64,000 bases of DNA from Bacillota bacterium (GCA_030535235.1 JAUNCL010000002.1:58630-122629), one strand, 5' to 3'. Positions 42,409 to 50,980 are shown, numbered from the stretch's first letter. Numbers and translations are program-made. The notes: generated by a model not told the origin, from the sequence alone.

Positions 42409-43390
42409 CCTCATCAACTTCCTCACCGCCGGCATCCTAGCGGCAGCCCCTCTCCTCTTCGGCGTGCTGGGCGAGCTTCTCACGGAGAAGTCCGGCAGCC
42501 TGAACCTGGGCGTGGAGGGCATGATGTTCATGGGCGGCATCGCCGGCATCATGGGCCCCTACTACTACGAAAAGGCCGGGGGGACCAACCCCTATGTGGC
42601 CCTGGTCATCGCCCTGGTGTGCGCTCTGGTGTGCGCGGGGCTGGGCGCCCTGGTGTTCTCGGTGCTCACCATCACCCTCCGGGCCAACCAGAACGTCACC
42701 GGTCTGGCCCTGACCATGTTCGGCACCGGCTTTGGCAACTACTTCGGGGAGGCCATCGGCCACGCCGACCCCTCCGGCTTCCTGTCGGTGAGCGCCTCGG
42801 TGAAGAGCCTGTTCAACAGCCCCGTGTTCCCGGATCCCCTGGTAAACCTGCCGGTGGTGGGCAAGCTCCTGTTCTCCCACAACTTCATGGTCTACCTGGC
42901 GGTCATCCTGGCAATGATCCTGGCCTACGTCCTGGGCCGGACCCGGACGGGCCTGAACCTGCGTTCCGTGGGGGAAAGCCCCGCCACCGCCGACGCGGCG
43001 GGCATCAGTGTCACCAAGTACCGGTATCTGGCCGCCGTCATCGGCGGGGCCATCACCGGCCTGGGGGGCCTGTATCTGGTGATGAACGCCGCTGCCGGCG
43101 TGGGCGGCGCCTGGGTCCACGGCTGCATCGACGGCTACGGCTGGCTGGCGGTGGCTCTGGTGATCTTCGCCGTGTGGAGCCCCACCCGCGCCCTGTGGTG
43201 CTCCCTCATCTTCGGCGGGCTGGCCTGCATGCGGTACTACTACCCCATCTCCTTCATCCCCGCCTCCATCTACGACATCGTGCCCTACATCGTCACCGCC
43301 GTGGTGCTGGTCTTCGTGAGCCTGAAGCACAGCCGCTCCAACCAGCCCCCGGAGAGCCTGGGCCTGAGCTATTTCCGCGAGGAGCGCTGA
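42401..43390 (+). CDS. nupQ: Nucleoside ABC transporter permease (NupQ-like)
   Basis: Second membrane subunit, 329 aa, about eight to nine helices. TEKSGSLNLGVEGMMFMGGIAG is the diagnostic segment, and GRTRTGLNLRSVGESPATADAAGI is the cytoplasmic coupling region. ATG 42401 overlaps the first permease stop and follows AAAGGAGG. The operon appears to end here; family C repeat copy 2 lies directly downstream. Confidence 0.94.
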   Translation: MNNLINFLTAGILAAAPLLFGVLGELLTEKSGSLNLGVEGMMFMGGIAGIMGPYYYEKAGGTNPYVALVIALVCALVCAGLGALVFSVLTITLRANQNVTGLALTMFGTGFGNYFGEAIGHADPSGFLSVSASVKSLFNSPVFPDPLVNLPVVGKLLFSHNFMVYLAVILAMILAYVLGRTRTGLNLRSVGESPATADAAGISVTKYRYLAAVIGGAITGLGGLYLVMNAAAGVGGAWVHGCIDGYGWLAVALVIFAVWSPTRALWCSLIFGGLACMRYYYPISFIPASIYDIVPYIVTAVVLVFVSLKHSRSNQPPESLGLSYFREER

Positions 43391-43408
43391 CTGCATAAGA
43401 ATAAAAAC

Positions 43409-43459
43409 ACAGACCCGCCGGGGACCATTGTTGTCCCCGGCGGGTCTGTTTGCAGCATT
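43409..43459. repeat. Family C repeat, copy 2
   Basis: ACAGACCCGCCGGGGAC, seven-base loop, exact complement, then TGCAGCATT, as in copy 1. The 17-18-bp GC stem followed by TTTG could also end the transporter transcript. Confidence 0.88.
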
Positions 43460-43568
43460 TATTTGGTGAAAAAAATTTCCCCTCGACAGACTTCCCAAAA
43501 CTTTTCTTCCATAAAATGGTAATCTTTGGCTGTACTTTGGAAGGAGGCACTGAAAGGAGGACAAGCCA

Positions 43569-44390
43569 ATGCCGGTTCTGTATAAGCGTGGACTTTTAGA
43601 GAGCACCCGGGTCACGATGCTCTCCCCTGATTACATTTCCCCCAATCCCGACCAACCCCGCCGTTATTTTGACCCCGACGGATTGACAGAGCTGGCGGAC
43701 AGCATCCGTGTTCACGGCATCCTCCAGCCCCTCACCGTCCGCCGGAAGGGCGGCGGGCGGTATGAACTCATCGCCGGGGAGCGCCGCCTCCGGGCGGCGG
43801 TCATCTGCGGTCTGCGGGAAGTCCCCTGTCTCATCATGGATGTGGACCGGGAAAACTCCTGTCTTCTGGCCCTCATCGAAAACCTCCAGCGGCGGGACCT
43901 GGACTTCTGGGAGGAGGCCAAGGCCCTGGAACGCCTGATCCGGGTCTACGGGCTCTCCCAGGAGGAGGCCGCCGCCAAGGTGGGCAAGTCCCAGTCGGCG
44001 GTGGCCAACAAGCTCCGGCTCCTGCGGCTGCCGGAGGACGTTCTGGAGCTGCTGCGGAAGAACGGGTTCTCCGAGCGCCACGCCCGGACCCTTCTCCGCC
44101 TGCCCACCCCCGAGTCCCAAAAGGAAGTGGCCACCCTGCTGGTCAAGGAGGGCTGGACGGTGGCCCGAACGGAGCAATATGTGGAGGAGCTCCTGCAGGC
44201 CGACGTCCGGGCCAAAAAGGCCCCCCGCCGTCCCCTCTTTATCCGGGACGTCCGGTTTTTCCTGAACACCCTGGACCACAGCCTCACGGTCATGCGGTCC
44301 GCCGGGGTGAACGCCCAGTGCAGACGGGAGGAGGAGGGCGATGATCTTCTGCTGACCATTCGTATTCCCAAGGCCAAAGCCCCTGTCTGA
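43569..44390 (+). CDS. noc: Noc-type ParB-family protein (nucleoid occlusion)
   Basis: CTP-dependent DNA-sliding ParB family member, 273 aa. The ParB/Srx CTP site is seen as AGERRLRAA (~72-80) and ENLQRRDL (~98-105); the DNA-reading helix-turn-helix is LSQEEAAAKVGKSQSAVANKL (~125-145, split for length). ATG 43569 follows AAAGGAGG. It is the upstream ParB paralogue, separated from parAB by a parS site; by synteny it is called Noc, but the sequence alone does not exclude a second Spo0J. Two Noc-site-like palindromes lie within 10 kb upstream. Confidence 0.8.
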   Translation: MPVLYKRGLLESTRVTMLSPDYISPNPDQPRRYFDPDGLTELADSIRVHGILQPLTVRRKGGGRYELIAGERRLRAAVICGLREVPCLIMDVDRENSCLLALIENLQRRDLDFWEEAKALERLIRVYGLSQEEAAAKVGKSQSAVANKLRLLRLPEDVLELLRKNGFSERHARTLLRLPTPESQKEVATLLVKEGWTVARTEQYVEELLQADVRAKKAPRRPLFIRDVRFFLNTLDHSLTVMRSAGVNAQCRREEEGDDLLLTIRIPKAKAPV

Positions 44391-44426
44391 AGCACGTTTT
44401 CCTTGCGCCTTCCCTTTCTTTTCCTC

Positions 44427-44460
44427 ATGGATGTTTCACGTGAAACATCCATATTTTTTA
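44427..44460. other. parS site 1 (also a possible terminator)
   Basis: The perfect 16-bp parS TGTTTCACGTGAAACA is at 44432-44447. It is extended to a 26-bp palindrome (ATGGA...TCCAT, 44427-44452) and followed by ATTTTTTTA, so it could also terminate noc transcription. Confidence 0.93.
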
Positions 44461-44485
44461 CCCCGATTCTTTTCCTGCCTCCCTC

Positions 44486-44514
44486 TTGCAAAACGGCTGT
44501 TCAATCGGTATAAT
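44486..44514 (+). promoter_or_regulatory. parA promoter
   Basis: TTGCAA (44486-44491), 17-base spacer, consensus TATAAT (44509-44514), about 40 bases after parS 1. Confidence 0.85.
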
Positions 44515-44572
44515 ATAGGTCTACACCCCATGATTGCGGAATTTTGCGGAACAACGGGAAGAAGGGATGACC

Positions 44573-45346
44573 ATGGCGAAAACCATTGCCTTTGTCAATC
44601 AGAAAGGCGGCGTGGGCAAGACCACCAGCTGCGTCAATCTGGGGGCCTGCCTGCAGACGGCCGGCGCCCGGGTGCTGATCTGTGATTTTGACCCCCAGGG
44701 CAATGCCACCTCAGGCTTCGGCGTGGACAAGGGGGCGGTGTTTCCCACGGTCTACGATGTCCTCATCAGCGGCGCCCCGGTGGAAAACGGCATTGTTCAG
44801 ACCCCCTACGCCGACGTCCTGCCGGCCAACAAGTCTCTGGCCGGCGCCTCGGTGGAGATGATCGGCATGAACCGGCGGGAGTATTTGTTGAAGGACGCCC
44901 TGGGCAAGGTGGTGGAGAACTATGACTTTATTCTCATTGACTGCCCGCCCTCCCTGGAGCTGCTCACCCTCAACTGCCTCTGCGCCGCCGATTCGGTGCT
45001 GGTCCCCGTCCAGTGCGAATACTACGCCCTGGAGGGTCTCAGCGACCTGCTCTCCACGGTGCGCATCGTCAAGAGCCGTCTGAACCCCGACATCCAGCTG
45101 GAGGGTCTCCTGCTGACCATGTACGACGGCCGGACCAACCTCTCCATGCAGGTGGCCGAGGAGGTCAAGCGCCATTTCCCCGGAAAAGTCTTCGCCACCG
45201 TCATCCCCCGGAACGTCCGCCTGTCCGAGGCCCCCAGCCACGGCAAGCCGGTGAACGCCTATGACAGCTCCTCCCGGGGGGCGGCGTCCTACAAGCTGCT
45301 GGCCGAGGAATTTTTGAAGCAGAATCCCATCGAAAGGAAGGAATAA
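44573..45346 (+). CDS. parA: ParA/Soj chromosome-partitioning ATPase
   Basis: Deviant-Walker ATPase that drives origin segregation and regulates DnaA; 257 aa. KGGVGKTT (10-17) carries both signature lysines, and LIDCPPSLELLT is the Walker B region. The arginines for DNA binding lie near the C terminus (IPRNVRLSEAPSHGKPV). ATG 44573 is preferred to ATG 44567 because GAAGGGAT is better spaced and it yields the family start MAKTIAFVNQKGG. The gap to parB is three bases. Confidence 0.96.
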   Translation: MAKTIAFVNQKGGVGKTTSCVNLGACLQTAGARVLICDFDPQGNATSGFGVDKGAVFPTVYDVLISGAPVENGIVQTPYADVLPANKSLAGASVEMIGMNRREYLLKDALGKVVENYDFILIDCPPSLELLTLNCLCAADSVLVPVQCEYYALEGLSDLLSTVRIVKSRLNPDIQLEGLLLTMYDGRTNLSMQVAEEVKRHFPGKVFATVIPRNVRLSEAPSHGKPVNAYDSSSRGAASYKLLAEEFLKQNPIERKE

Positions 45347-45349
45347 GAC

Positions 45350-46225
45350 ATGGCCTTAGGAAGAGGTCTGGATGCCCTGCTGGGCGACAGTTCCCTGCAA
45401 ACCCAGCAGGGCGGCTCGGTGACCCTCCCCATCTCCCAGGTGGAGCCGGGCCTGAACCAGCCGAGAAAACACTTTGACGAGGAAGCCCTGGCCCAGCTGG
45501 CCGAATCCATCCGTCAGCACGGCGTATTACAGCCCCTGACGGTCCGGCGGCTGGCCACGGGCAGCTATCAGATCATCGCCGGGGAGCGCCGCTGGCGGGC
45601 CGCCCGGATGGCCGGCCTGAGCCAGGTCCCCGCCATGATCATCGAGGCCGACGACCGGAAGGTCATGGAACTGGGCCTCATCGAAAACCTCCAGCGAGAG
45701 GACCTGAACCCCATGGAGGAGGCGGCAGGATACCGCACCCTCATCAAGGACTACGGCCTCACCCAGGAGGAGGCCGCCCGGCGGGTGAGCAAATCCCGCC
45801 CGGCGGTGGCCAACGCCATGCGTCTGCTGGCCCTCCCCCAGGAGGTCCAGCAGCTCATTGAACAGGGCGATCTCTCCGCCGGTCACGGCCGAGCCCTTCT
45901 GTCCCTCCCCAGCGAAGCGGCCCAGATCGCCTTCGCCCAGGAGATCCTGGACGAGGGCTACTCCGTCCGGGAGACCGAGGCGCGCATCCGCCAACTCCTC
46001 CAGGAGGAGGAGCCCCCTGCCGCCCCGGCGAAGCAGGAGACCCCTCCCCGGCCTGCCTATTTTAAGGAGGCGGAGCGGCAGCTCACCGCCGGCCTCGGCC
46101 GGAAGGTGACCATCTCCCAGGGGAAGAAAAAGGGGAAAATTGCCCTGGAATTTTACGATCAGGAGGATCTGGAGGCCCTCATGAAGGCCCTGGAGACCCT
46201 CCCCGGAAGGGAGGCGGAAGGTTGA
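45350..46225 (+). CDS. parB: ParB/Spo0J chromosome-partitioning protein
   Basis: parS-binding CTPase clamp, 291 aa. N-terminal ALGRGLDALLGD (the ParA-interacting peptide), then the CTP motif AGERRWRAARMAGL, ENLQREDLNPMEEA, the helix-turn-helix LTQEEAARRVSKSRPAVANAM, and a C-terminal dimerisation domain after a Pro-rich linker (~220-235). ATG 45350 follows AAGGAAGG. It overlaps the next gene's TTG by four bases. Confidence 0.97.
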   Translation: MALGRGLDALLGDSSLQTQQGGSVTLPISQVEPGLNQPRKHFDEEALAQLAESIRQHGVLQPLTVRRLATGSYQIIAGERRWRAARMAGLSQVPAMIIEADDRKVMELGLIENLQREDLNPMEEAAGYRTLIKDYGLTQEEAARRVSKSRPAVANAMRLLALPQEVQQLIEQGDLSAGHGRALLSLPSEAAQIAFAQEILDEGYSVRETEARIRQLLQEEEPPAAPAKQETPPRPAYFKEAERQLTAGLGRKVTISQGKKKGKIALEFYDQEDLEALMKALETLPGREAEG

Positions 46226-46743
46226 ATCCCGAAGAATCTAAGCAGACGGAGGAGACTCCCTCTGTCCCCGAAGGCCCCAAGGCCAGCAAAAAGCCGGCCC
46301 CCAAGCGTCTGAGCAAAAGCCGCCCGGTGACGGTCTATCTGGTGATCCTGTTCATCGTGGCCCTGCTCCTGCTGGTGATGTCCTTCTTCATGCAGCAGCG
46401 GAGCCACCAGGCCCTGACGGACCTGAACGAATCCATGTCCGCCAGCCAGGACCTGACCACCCTGCAGATGGACAAGCAGCGGCTGGAATTTGAGCTGCAA
46501 CAGACCAAGGATGACCTTGTTCAGACTCAGAAGGCCCTGGAAAAAGCAGAAAAAGAGGCCCAGGCCCTGGAGTGGCTTCGTCAGATGGAGGCCGCCGCCC
46601 GGACCTCCTACTCTGAGCTGAAAACGTTGGTGGAGCAGTTCGAGGAGACCGGTCTGGCCGACTTCCTCCCCACCCAATCGGCAGTGGAGGGCAAGGACTC
46701 CCCCGCAGACGCCTACCGCACCATCTATGCCATGATTTATTAA
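46222..46743 (+). CDS. Membrane-anchored coiled-coil protein of the parAB operon (TTG start)
   Basis: 173 aa, family not recognised. A Pro/Lys-rich cytoplasmic N terminus (1-35) leads to one membrane helix (about 37-58), then a coiled coil (~75-125; DKQRLEFELQQTKDDLVQTQ pattern) and a short globular end. The topology resembles bitopic divisome proteins such as FtsB/FtsL or ZapG-like proteins, but no specific motif proves this. TTG 46222 overlaps the parB stop (TTGA) and follows GGAAGGGAGGCGG, so it is translationally coupled. parS site 2 lies 30 bases after its stop. Confidence 0.82.
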   Translation: MNPEESKQTEETPSVPEGPKASKKPAPKRLSKSRPVTVYLVILFIVALLLLVMSFFMQQRSHQALTDLNESMSASQDLTTLQMDKQRLEFELQQTKDDLVQTQKALEKAEKEAQALEWLRQMEAAARTSYSELKTLVEQFEETGLADFLPTQSAVEGKDSPADAYRTIYAMIY

Positions 46744-46773
46744 GGCGTGTTTGAAAAACGTTAATATGCCCAT

Positions 46774-46789
46774 TGTTTCACGTGAAACA
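46774..46789. other. parS site 2
   Basis: Second perfect copy of TGTTTCACGTGAAACA, between the parAB operon and serS, 2.3 kb from the first. Confidence 0.95.
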
Positions 46790-46843
46790 TGGAGAAAAAG
46801 AGAGTGTAACCCTACGCAATTTCATTTATGAGGTGATATAACC

Positions 46844-48133
46844 ATGCTGGACATCAAACGCATCAAGGAAGACCCCGACAAAGTAAAGGCTGGTTTGCGG
46901 GCCAAGGAAGTCAACTGTGACGCAGAGATCGACCGTATCCTGGAGCTGGACAAGGAGCGCCGGGACGTCATCTACGCCACCGAGCAGATGAAGGCCGAGC
47001 AGAACAAGGTCTCCAAGACCATCCCCCAGCTGAAGAAGGCCGGCGAGGACACCGCCCCCATCTTCAAGCGCATGGGCGAGCTGAAGAACGAGATCGCCGC
47101 CAACGACGAGAAGCTCCGCACCGTGGAGGCCGAGTACCGCACCCTGATGCTCTCCCTGCCCAACCTGCCCGACGAGGACCTGAAGCCCGGCGGCAAGGAG
47201 AACAACGAACCCCTGCGCTACTTCGGCGAGCCCCACAAGTTCGACTTCGAGCCCAAGCACCACGTGGACCTGTGCACCGACCTGGGCTTCATTGACTACC
47301 CCCGGGGCGTGAAGCTGGCCGGTTCCGGCTTCTGGATGTACACCGGCATGGGTGCCCGGCTGGAGTGGGCCCTGCTGAACTACTTCATCGACACCCACCT
47401 GGCCGACGGCTACGAGTTCATCCTGCCCCCCCACATGCTGGAGTACCAGTGCGGCGAGACCGCCGGTCAGTTCCCCAAGTTCGCCGACGAGGTCTATAAG
47501 ATCCAGAACCCCACCGACGACCGCACCCACTATATGCTGCCCACCGCCGAAGCCGCCCTGGCCAGCATCTACCGGGACGAGATCCTCAGCGAGGCCGACC
47601 TGCCCAAGAAGCTCTTCGCCTACACCCCCTGCTTCCGCCGGGAGGCCGGTTCCGCCCGTGCCGAGGAGCGGGGCATGGTCCGCGGCCACCAGTTCAATAA
47701 GGTGGAGATGTTCCAATTCACCCGCCCCGAGGACTCCGACGACGCCTTCGACGAGCTGGTCACCAAGGCCGAAAATCTGGTGAAGGGCCTGGGCTTCCAC
47801 TTCCGCACCGTGAAGCTGGCCGCCGGCGACTGCTCCGCCTCCATGGCCCGGACCTACGACATTGAGATCCAGATCCCCTCCATGCAGGGGTATAAGGAGG
47901 TCTCCTCTGTGTCCAACGCCCGGGACTACCAGGCCCGCCGGGGCAACATCCGCTTCCGCCGGGAGAGCACCGGCAAGCCCGAGTTCCTCCACACCCTGAA
48001 CGGCTCCGGCCTGGCCACCAGCCGCATCTTCCCCGCCATGGTCGAACAGAATCAGTTGGCTGACGGTTCGATTAAGGTGCCCGAGGTCCTTCAGAAGTAC
48101 CTGGGCGGCCTTGAGGTGATTTCCAAGAAGTGA
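46844..48133 (+). CDS. serS: Seryl-tRNA synthetase
   Basis: Class II synthetase charging tRNA-Ser and the SelC tRNA; 429 aa. MLDIKRIKEDPDKVK opens the N-terminal coiled-coil arm (to about residue 100). Motif 2 is YTPCFRREAGSARAEERG and motif 3 is in NGSGLATSRIFPAMVEQ. ATG 46844 follows GAGGTGATAT. No T-box is visible in the 100-base leader. Next gene mscL follows after 67 bases. Confidence 0.97.
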   Translation: MLDIKRIKEDPDKVKAGLRAKEVNCDAEIDRILELDKERRDVIYATEQMKAEQNKVSKTIPQLKKAGEDTAPIFKRMGELKNEIAANDEKLRTVEAEYRTLMLSLPNLPDEDLKPGGKENNEPLRYFGEPHKFDFEPKHHVDLCTDLGFIDYPRGVKLAGSGFWMYTGMGARLEWALLNYFIDTHLADGYEFILPPHMLEYQCGETAGQFPKFADEVYKIQNPTDDRTHYMLPTAEAALASIYRDEILSEADLPKKLFAYTPCFRREAGSARAEERGMVRGHQFNKVEMFQFTRPEDSDDAFDELVTKAENLVKGLGFHFRTVKLAAGDCSASMARTYDIEIQIPSMQGYKEVSSVSNARDYQARRGNIRFRRESTGKPEFLHTLNGSGLATSRIFPAMVEQNQLADGSIKVPEVLQKYLGGLEVISKK

Positions 48134-48200
48134 CCCTCCCCTGTGTCGCCCTCTTGCAACGACAAAAACAAAAAATACAGAAATGGAAAGGACGATCGTT

Positions 48201-48701
48201 ATGGCAGAAGAAAAGGTAACCACCTCCGCTGTCAAAAAGGCCCGGGGCTTTTTTGGTGAATTTAGGGAGTTCATCAACCGGGGCAACGTAATGGACATGG
48301 CCGTCGGTGTCATCATCGCCACCGCCTTCGGCAAGATCACCACCTCTCTGGTCAACGACGTGGTCATGCCCGCCATCGGCTATTTCTTTGGTGGCACCGA
48401 CCTGTCCAAGCTGAACATCATCCTCAAGCCCGAGGTCATTGACGCGGCCACCAAGGAGGTTTTGGAGCCCGCCGTGGCCATCGGCATCGGCACCTTCCTG
48501 ACCACCATCATTGACTTCCTGCTGGTGGCTCTGGTGGTGTTCTGTGTCATCAAGTTCATGAACTCCGCCAAGGATAAGATGGAAGCCATGAAGAAAAAGG
48601 AGGCTGAGGAGGCCGCCGAGGAAGAGGCAGCCCCCGAGCCCTCCGCCGAAGAAAAGCTCCTCATGGAGATCCGCGACCTGCTGAAGGAGCAGAAGCAGTA
48701 A
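48201..48701 (+). CDS. mscL: Large-conductance mechanosensitive channel
   Basis: Pentameric osmotic safety valve; 166 aa. The first pore helix is GNVMDMAVGVIIATAFGKITTSLVND (about 28-53, quoted in part by GNVMDMAVGV), the second is around 105-125, and a charged C-terminal bundle (KKKEAEEAAEEE) ends with KLLMEIRDLLKEQ. ATG 48201 follows AAAGGAC; an ATG six codons earlier has no ribosome site. It precedes a small membrane protein and rsmG with short gaps. Confidence 0.96.
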   Translation: MAEEKVTTSAVKKARGFFGEFREFINRGNVMDMAVGVIIATAFGKITTSLVNDVVMPAIGYFFGGTDLSKLNIILKPEVIDAATKEVLEPAVAIGIGTFLTTIIDFLLVALVVFCVIKFMNSAKDKMEAMKKKEAEEAAEEEAAPEPSAEEKLLMEIRDLLKEQKQ

Positions 48702-48717
48702 CCGGAAGGAGGACCCC

Positions 48718-48903
48718 ATGGAACCCGACAAGCGCCCCCAGGAGCCGACCCCGGAGGAATCCCCTCTCCTGGAGAATAAGGAGACCTTTCGGCCCGCCAG
48801 CCGCTCCACCCGCATCAAGGCCTGGATCGGCGTGGCCGCCATGATCCTGCTGACCATCGGCTACTTTTATGTGTTCTACTCCGGACAGATCATCAACTGG
48901 TGA
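48718..48903 (+). CDS. Small single-helix membrane protein
   Basis: 61 aa, no family recognised. A Pro/Glu-rich hydrophilic N terminus (1-35) with the basic RSTRIK precedes one C-terminal helix (about 38-56). A strong GGAAGGAGGACC site precedes the ATG, and the gene is 16 bases after mscL and 14 bases before the rsmG start, so it is very likely translated. Role unknown. Confidence 0.8.
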   Translation: MEPDKRPQEPTPEESPLLENKETFRPASRSTRIKAWIGVAAMILLTIGYFYVFYSGQIINW

Positions 48904-48917
48904 GGAGAGGTAACCCC

Positions 48918-49637
48918 ATGACAGAAGAACGGAAACAGGAGCTCCGGGTGGGCCTGACCCACCTGGGGCTCACCCCCACAGAGCAGGCGCTGGAGCAGCT
49001 CAGCCGCTACTGCGACCTGCTCCTGGAAAAGAATCAGGTGATGAACCTGACCGCCATCACCGACCCCGCCGAGGTGGTCAGACTCCACTTCCTGGACAGC
49101 GCCGCCCTCCTGCCCACCCGGGCCTTGACGGGAAAGAAGGTCATCGACGTGGGTACCGGCGCCGGCTTCCCCGGCCTGGTGCTGAAGATCCTGGACCCCT
49201 CCATCCGCCTGACCCTCCTGGACACCCTGGGCAAGCGGATGGACTGGCTGGAGGAGGTAGCCGCTGACCTGGGTCTGGAGGGCATCACCTTCTGCAAGGG
49301 CCGGGCCGAGGAGCTCTCCCACCAGAAGGAGCACCGGGACCAGTATGACGCCGCCGTCTCCCGGGCCCTGGCCCCCATGCCCATGCTGGCGGAGCTCTGC
49401 CTGCCCTATGTAAAGCCGGGCGGTCTTTTCTTCGCCATGAAGAGCAACAAGACCGACGAGGAGATCCAGTCCGCCGAGGAGATCATCGCCAAGCTGGGGG
49501 GCCAAAAGCCCTTCGTCATGGATTATCCGGTCCCCGGCACCGAGGTTTACCACCGGATCGTGACCGTTTCCAAGGCCGGGAACACCCCAAAAGGCTATCC
49601 CAGGAAGTGGACCCGGATAAAGGAAACGAAAGGATAG
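48918..49637 (+). CDS. rsmG: 16S rRNA (guanine527-N7)-methyltransferase
   Basis: Methylates G527 of 16S rRNA; 239 aa. The SAM site is VIDVGTGAGFPGLVLKI (~75-91), and VMNLTAITDPAEVVRLHFLDSAA ahead of it is typical of GidB. ATG 48918 follows GAGGAGAGG and lies just past the stop of the small membrane protein. In many Firmicutes rsmG lies next to noc and parAB near the origin; here it is 2.4 kb from parB, a modest rearrangement. Confidence 0.96.
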   Translation: MTEERKQELRVGLTHLGLTPTEQALEQLSRYCDLLLEKNQVMNLTAITDPAEVVRLHFLDSAALLPTRALTGKKVIDVGTGAGFPGLVLKILDPSIRLTLLDTLGKRMDWLEEVAADLGLEGITFCKGRAEELSHQKEHRDQYDAAVSRALAPMPMLAELCLPYVKPGGLFFAMKSNKTDEEIQSAEEIIAKLGGQKPFVMDYPVPGTEVYHRIVTVSKAGNTPKGYPRKWTRIKETKG

Positions 49638-49666
49638 GTTTTTTTAGTATCTTTGCACAAAAATAG

Positions 49667-49695
49667 TTGCAACTTTCATGAAAATGTGCTAAGCT
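49667..49695 (+). promoter_or_regulatory. Promoter of the minD-like gene
   Basis: TTGCAA (49667-49672), 17-base spacer, TAAGCT (49690-49695). Confidence 0.7.
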
Positions 49696-49722
49696 GGAAC
49701 AGAAGTTTCGGGAGGAATGGCT

Positions 49723-50460
49723 GTGGGTACTGTAATCGTCATTACATCCGGAAAAGGCGGCACAGGGAAGACCTCCCTGGCCGGCGGCGTGGGCGTCGCC
49801 CTGGCCCTGCAGGGACATTCTGTCCTCTGCATCGACGGGGATGTGGGCCTGCGCAACCTGGACATCACCCTGGGCATGGCCGACGCGGCGCTGATGGATT
49901 TCAGCGACGTCATCGCCGGCCGGTGTGACCTGGACCGGGCCGTTGCCCCGCACCCGACTGTTTCAAACCTTTTTCTGCTCACCGCGCCCCTGACCCTGCC
50001 GGAGGATTTTCCCGGTGAGGATGCCGTCCGGAGCCTGTTGGATCAGGCCCGGGAACGGTTTGATTACATCCTCATCGACTCCCCTGCCGGTTTGGGCGAG
50101 AGCTTCCGCCTGGCTGTCTGCGGGGCGGACCGGGCCATTGTGGTGGCAGTGAGCGATCCCTCTTCCCTCCGTGACGCCCAGCGGGTGGTCACCCAGCTCA
50201 GCCACATCGAGACCGTCCACCTGGTGGTCAACCGGGTCCGGCTCCGGCTCCTGCGGCGGTTGGGGCTCACCATCGACGACGCCATGGACACCGCCGGCCT
50301 GCCCCTGCTGGGCTTGGTGCCGGAGGACCCCCAGGTCACCCTGGCGGCGGGAAGCGGCCGGCCCCTGCTCCAGACCGATGGGCGGGGCGCTGCCCGGGCC
50401 TTTGGGAACATCGCCCGCCGCATCGCCGGCGAGCAGGTCCCCCTGATGCGGATCTGGTGA
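49723..50460 (+). CDS. minD: MinD-like division-site / ParA-type ATPase (GTG start)
   Basis: Deviant-Walker ATPase, 245 aa. KGGTGKTSL gives both signature lysines, and DGDVGLRNLDITLG and LIDSPAGLGESF match MinD. The usual C-terminal membrane-targeting helix is weak: the protein ends GEQVPLMRIW. No minC or minE is in the window. GTG 49723 is preferred to ATG 49717, since GGGAGGA is too close to the ATG. It precedes the MgsA-like gene, a linkage also found in other Clostridia. FlhG-type function is an alternative. Confidence 0.82.
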   Translation: MGTVIVITSGKGGTGKTSLAGGVGVALALQGHSVLCIDGDVGLRNLDITLGMADAALMDFSDVIAGRCDLDRAVAPHPTVSNLFLLTAPLTLPEDFPGEDAVRSLLDQARERFDYILIDSPAGLGESFRLAVCGADRAIVVAVSDPSSLRDAQRVVTQLSHIETVHLVVNRVRLRLLRRLGLTIDDAMDTAGLPLLGLVPEDPQVTLAAGSGRPLLQTDGRGAARAFGNIARRIAGEQVPLMRIW

Positions 50461-50540
50461 GAAACAGACGAACCATTCCTCGATTAAAGTTTGCGCGTGT
50501 CCGCCCCCAAAGGCGGCCCGCAGGGAAAGGATGAGCCTGA

Positions 50541-50957
50541 ATGAATATCGCTTTGATGAGTCACGACCACAAGAAAGAGCTGATGGTCCAGTTCTGTATC
50601 GCCTACTGCGGCATTTTGTCCAAGCATACCGTCTGCGCCACCAACAGCACCGGCCGTCTCGTTGCGGAAGCCACCGGCCTGCCCGTCCGTCTGTTCCTGT
50701 CTCACGCCCACGGCGGCAGCCAGCAGATCGGCGCCCGGATCGCCTACAACGAGATCGACATGGTCCTCTTCTTCTCCGACCCCCGGTCCAGCGACCTGGA
50801 CCCGGACCTGAAGTACATCAACCAGATGTGTGACCAGTACAACATCCCCTTCGCCACCAACGTGGCCACCGCCGAGATCCTCATTCACGGCCTGGAGCGG
50901 GGCGACCTGGACTGGAGAGAGATCATCAATCCCTCCATCAAGCCGGTCACTGTGTAA
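50541..50957 (+). CDS. mgsA: Methylglyoxal synthase-like protein with substituted active site
   Basis: 138 aa with the complete MgsA fold: MNIALMSHDHKKELM at the start, NIPFATNVATAEILI near the end. Active enzymes convert dihydroxyacetone phosphate to methylglyoxal. Here the catalytic-Asp motif GGDQQIGA reads GGSQQIGA (Ser60), the phosphate loop GTTG reads NSTG, SGPxGG reads SHAHGG, and the His of PHDPDV is replaced (SDLDPDL, Leu86). His8, Asp9 and Asp89 remain. The usual reaction is therefore doubtful; a distinct substrate or a binding role is possible. It follows the minD-like gene, and a strong terminator follows it. Confidence 0.8.
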   Translation: MNIALMSHDHKKELMVQFCIAYCGILSKHTVCATNSTGRLVAEATGLPVRLFLSHAHGGSQQIGARIAYNEIDMVLFFSDPRSSDLDPDLKYINQMCDQYNIPFATNVATAEILIHGLERGDLDWREIINPSIKPVTV

Positions 50958-50980
50958 ACGATACAGCCTGAGAGATCAAA

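Noticed and set aside
43569..46225. Plasmid-type partition locus
   Set aside because: The two perfect chromosomal-type parS sites, Noc-like paralogue, rsmG and housekeeping synthetases nearby indicate the chromosomal ParABS system.
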